Shown one piece after another: positions 7,444 to 8,058 of a stretch of DNA of 8,058 nucleotides (the first letter of the stretch is position 1; each line of letters starts with the position of its first letter). A program made the translations under genes and the position numbers. The notes below the pieces were generated by a model. That model was not told where the DNA came from. It worked only from the letters and a program-made list of their open reading frames with translations, and searched no databases. This stretch comes from Deltaproteobacteria bacterium (GTDB taxonomy: Bacteria > Myxococcota > XYA12-FULL-58-9 > JAUUZB01). Where the stretch lies: NCBI GenBank assembly GCA_030590185.1, contig JAUUZB010000123.1, forward strand, positions 1 to 8,058. The letters run 5' to 3'.

Positions 7444-8058
7444 GGCGGGTCATCCTCCGCTTCGAGGTAATGCTCCTCGGCCAGGAGGATCCCATCCACC
7501 TTGCCCACCGCCACCTGATCGACCCGGCCGCTCCGGCTCGACGTCACCCATTGCCGCACGCCGTCGAGGTGGCCCAATCGGATCCCGTCGAGGGGTTGAC
7601 CGGTCGCGTCGTAGAGCTCTACCCCTCGGGCGTCGGGCCCCAGGCCCCGGCGGGTGAGCTCGTGCATCGGCAGGGACTCGGCGTGGAGCTCGTCCGCTCG
7701 TAGACTCCAGAGCTTGTAGAGTAAGGCGAAGACCTCCGAGCTCTTGGCCATAGCCGGCGCCCGGCCGACGGCGGCCAGGGTCCACCGCCAGCGATCCCCC
7801 TCCCGCCGCCGGCGCAGGGTGAACTCCGCCCCCGCTGGGCGGACGATCAAGCTGGCCACTTGATCGCGCTCGAACCGCATCACCCGGCGGTCGCGCAGAT
7901 CCGCGGCGCGTCGGTCGAGGCGCTCGAGGAGGTCGGAGGAGGGGAGCGCGGCGATCGGGTGGGAGGCGCCCCGGCTAGCAAACACCTCACCGCCCGTGGC
8001 GCGTCCAATCAACAGGTGCCAGGGCTCCGAAGCGCCAACTACGGTCAAGGTGGCCCGC
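7440..8058 (-). CDS. DUF4340 domain protein, N-terminally truncated by the window edge
   Basis: The frame runs open to the right edge; the TTG at 8048 is probably internal, because the preceding codons continue a beta strand (RATLTVVG). About 205 C-terminal residues are visible. The pattern fits DUF4340: LLIGRATGGEVFA, then DLLERLDRRAADLRDRRVMRF, a beta segment ending RWRWTLAAVG, a helix KSSEVFALLYKLWSLRADEL, and a second unit beginning RGLGPDARGVELYD with IRLGHLDGVRQWV and VDQVAVGKVDGIL. The family is made of repeated alpha/beta units and is often encoded next to gliding/ABC-2 type transporter components (GldG-like); whether that holds here depends on sequence to the right. Without the N-terminus I cannot say whether it has the usual membrane anchor. 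The tail is acidic (LEAEDDPP). Its TAG stop is part of the CTAG shared with the convergent Sel1-type gene. Confidence 0.78.
   Translation of the reverse strand, partial: RATLTVVGASEPWHLLIGRATGGEVFASRGASHPIAALPSSDLLERLDRRAADLRDRRVMRFERDQVASLIVRPAGAEFTLRRRREGDRWRWTLAAVGRAPAMAKSSEVFALLYKLWSLRADELHAESLPMHELTRRGLGPDARGVELYDATGQPLDGIRLGHLDGVRQWVTSSRSGRVDQVAVGKVDGILLAEEHYLEAEDDPP

Overview
This is a high-GC chromosomal window with strong codon bias (third positions mostly G or C), and it looks like Myxococcota (myxobacteria and relatives). The best taxonomic clue is the end of the first gene. It has a Cys-Gly-Cys motif, a short hydrophobic stretch and an Arg-rich tail, which is the MYXO-CTERM surface-sorting signature. 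The cysteine-rich Sel1-type lipoprotein, the YwqK/MORN-type secreted protein and the DUF4340 protein are also common in such genomes. Housekeeping genes (rpoD, murA) alternate with envelope or secreted proteins of unknown role. I see no mobile element, CRISPR array, tRNA or rRNA.

Layout. (1) 3-1760, +: 3' part of a secreted subtilase (S8) with a beta-sandwich insertion inside its catalytic domain, a PKD-like domain and a MYXO-CTERM signal. (2) 2797-1764, -: a probable two-gene operon of a DUF6483-like helical/TPR protein followed by a secreted YwqK/MORN-repeat protein. The reading frames overlap or nearly touch, and a near-consensus sigma-70 promoter lies just upstream. (3) 3059-4891, +: rpoD, the primary sigma factor, with a histone-H1-like basic N-terminal tail. 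(4) 6186-4933, -: murA, first committed step of peptidoglycan synthesis, convergent with rpoD across a 41-nt gap that contains a hairpin. (5) 6325-7443, +: a probable lipoprotein with eight exactly spaced CX7C Sel1-like repeats. (6) 8058-7440, -: the C-terminal part of a DUF4340 protein that runs off the right edge.

The genes form alternating transcription units: +, -(two genes), +, -, +, -. Convergent ends are very tight: a 3-nt gap at 1761-1763, 41 nt at 4892-4932, and a 4-nt overlap at 7440-7443 where one CTAG palindrome supplies both stop codons. Only two divergent gaps are large enough to hold promoters, 2798-3058 and 6187-6324. No gene-free stretch exceeds 300 nt.

I found no obvious multi-gene novel system. 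The items most worth a second look are the basic N-terminal tail of the primary sigma factor, the eight-fold CX7C array of the lipoprotein, the domain inserted in the surface subtilase, and the uncharacterised DUF6483-like/MORN operon with its near-leaderless promoter.
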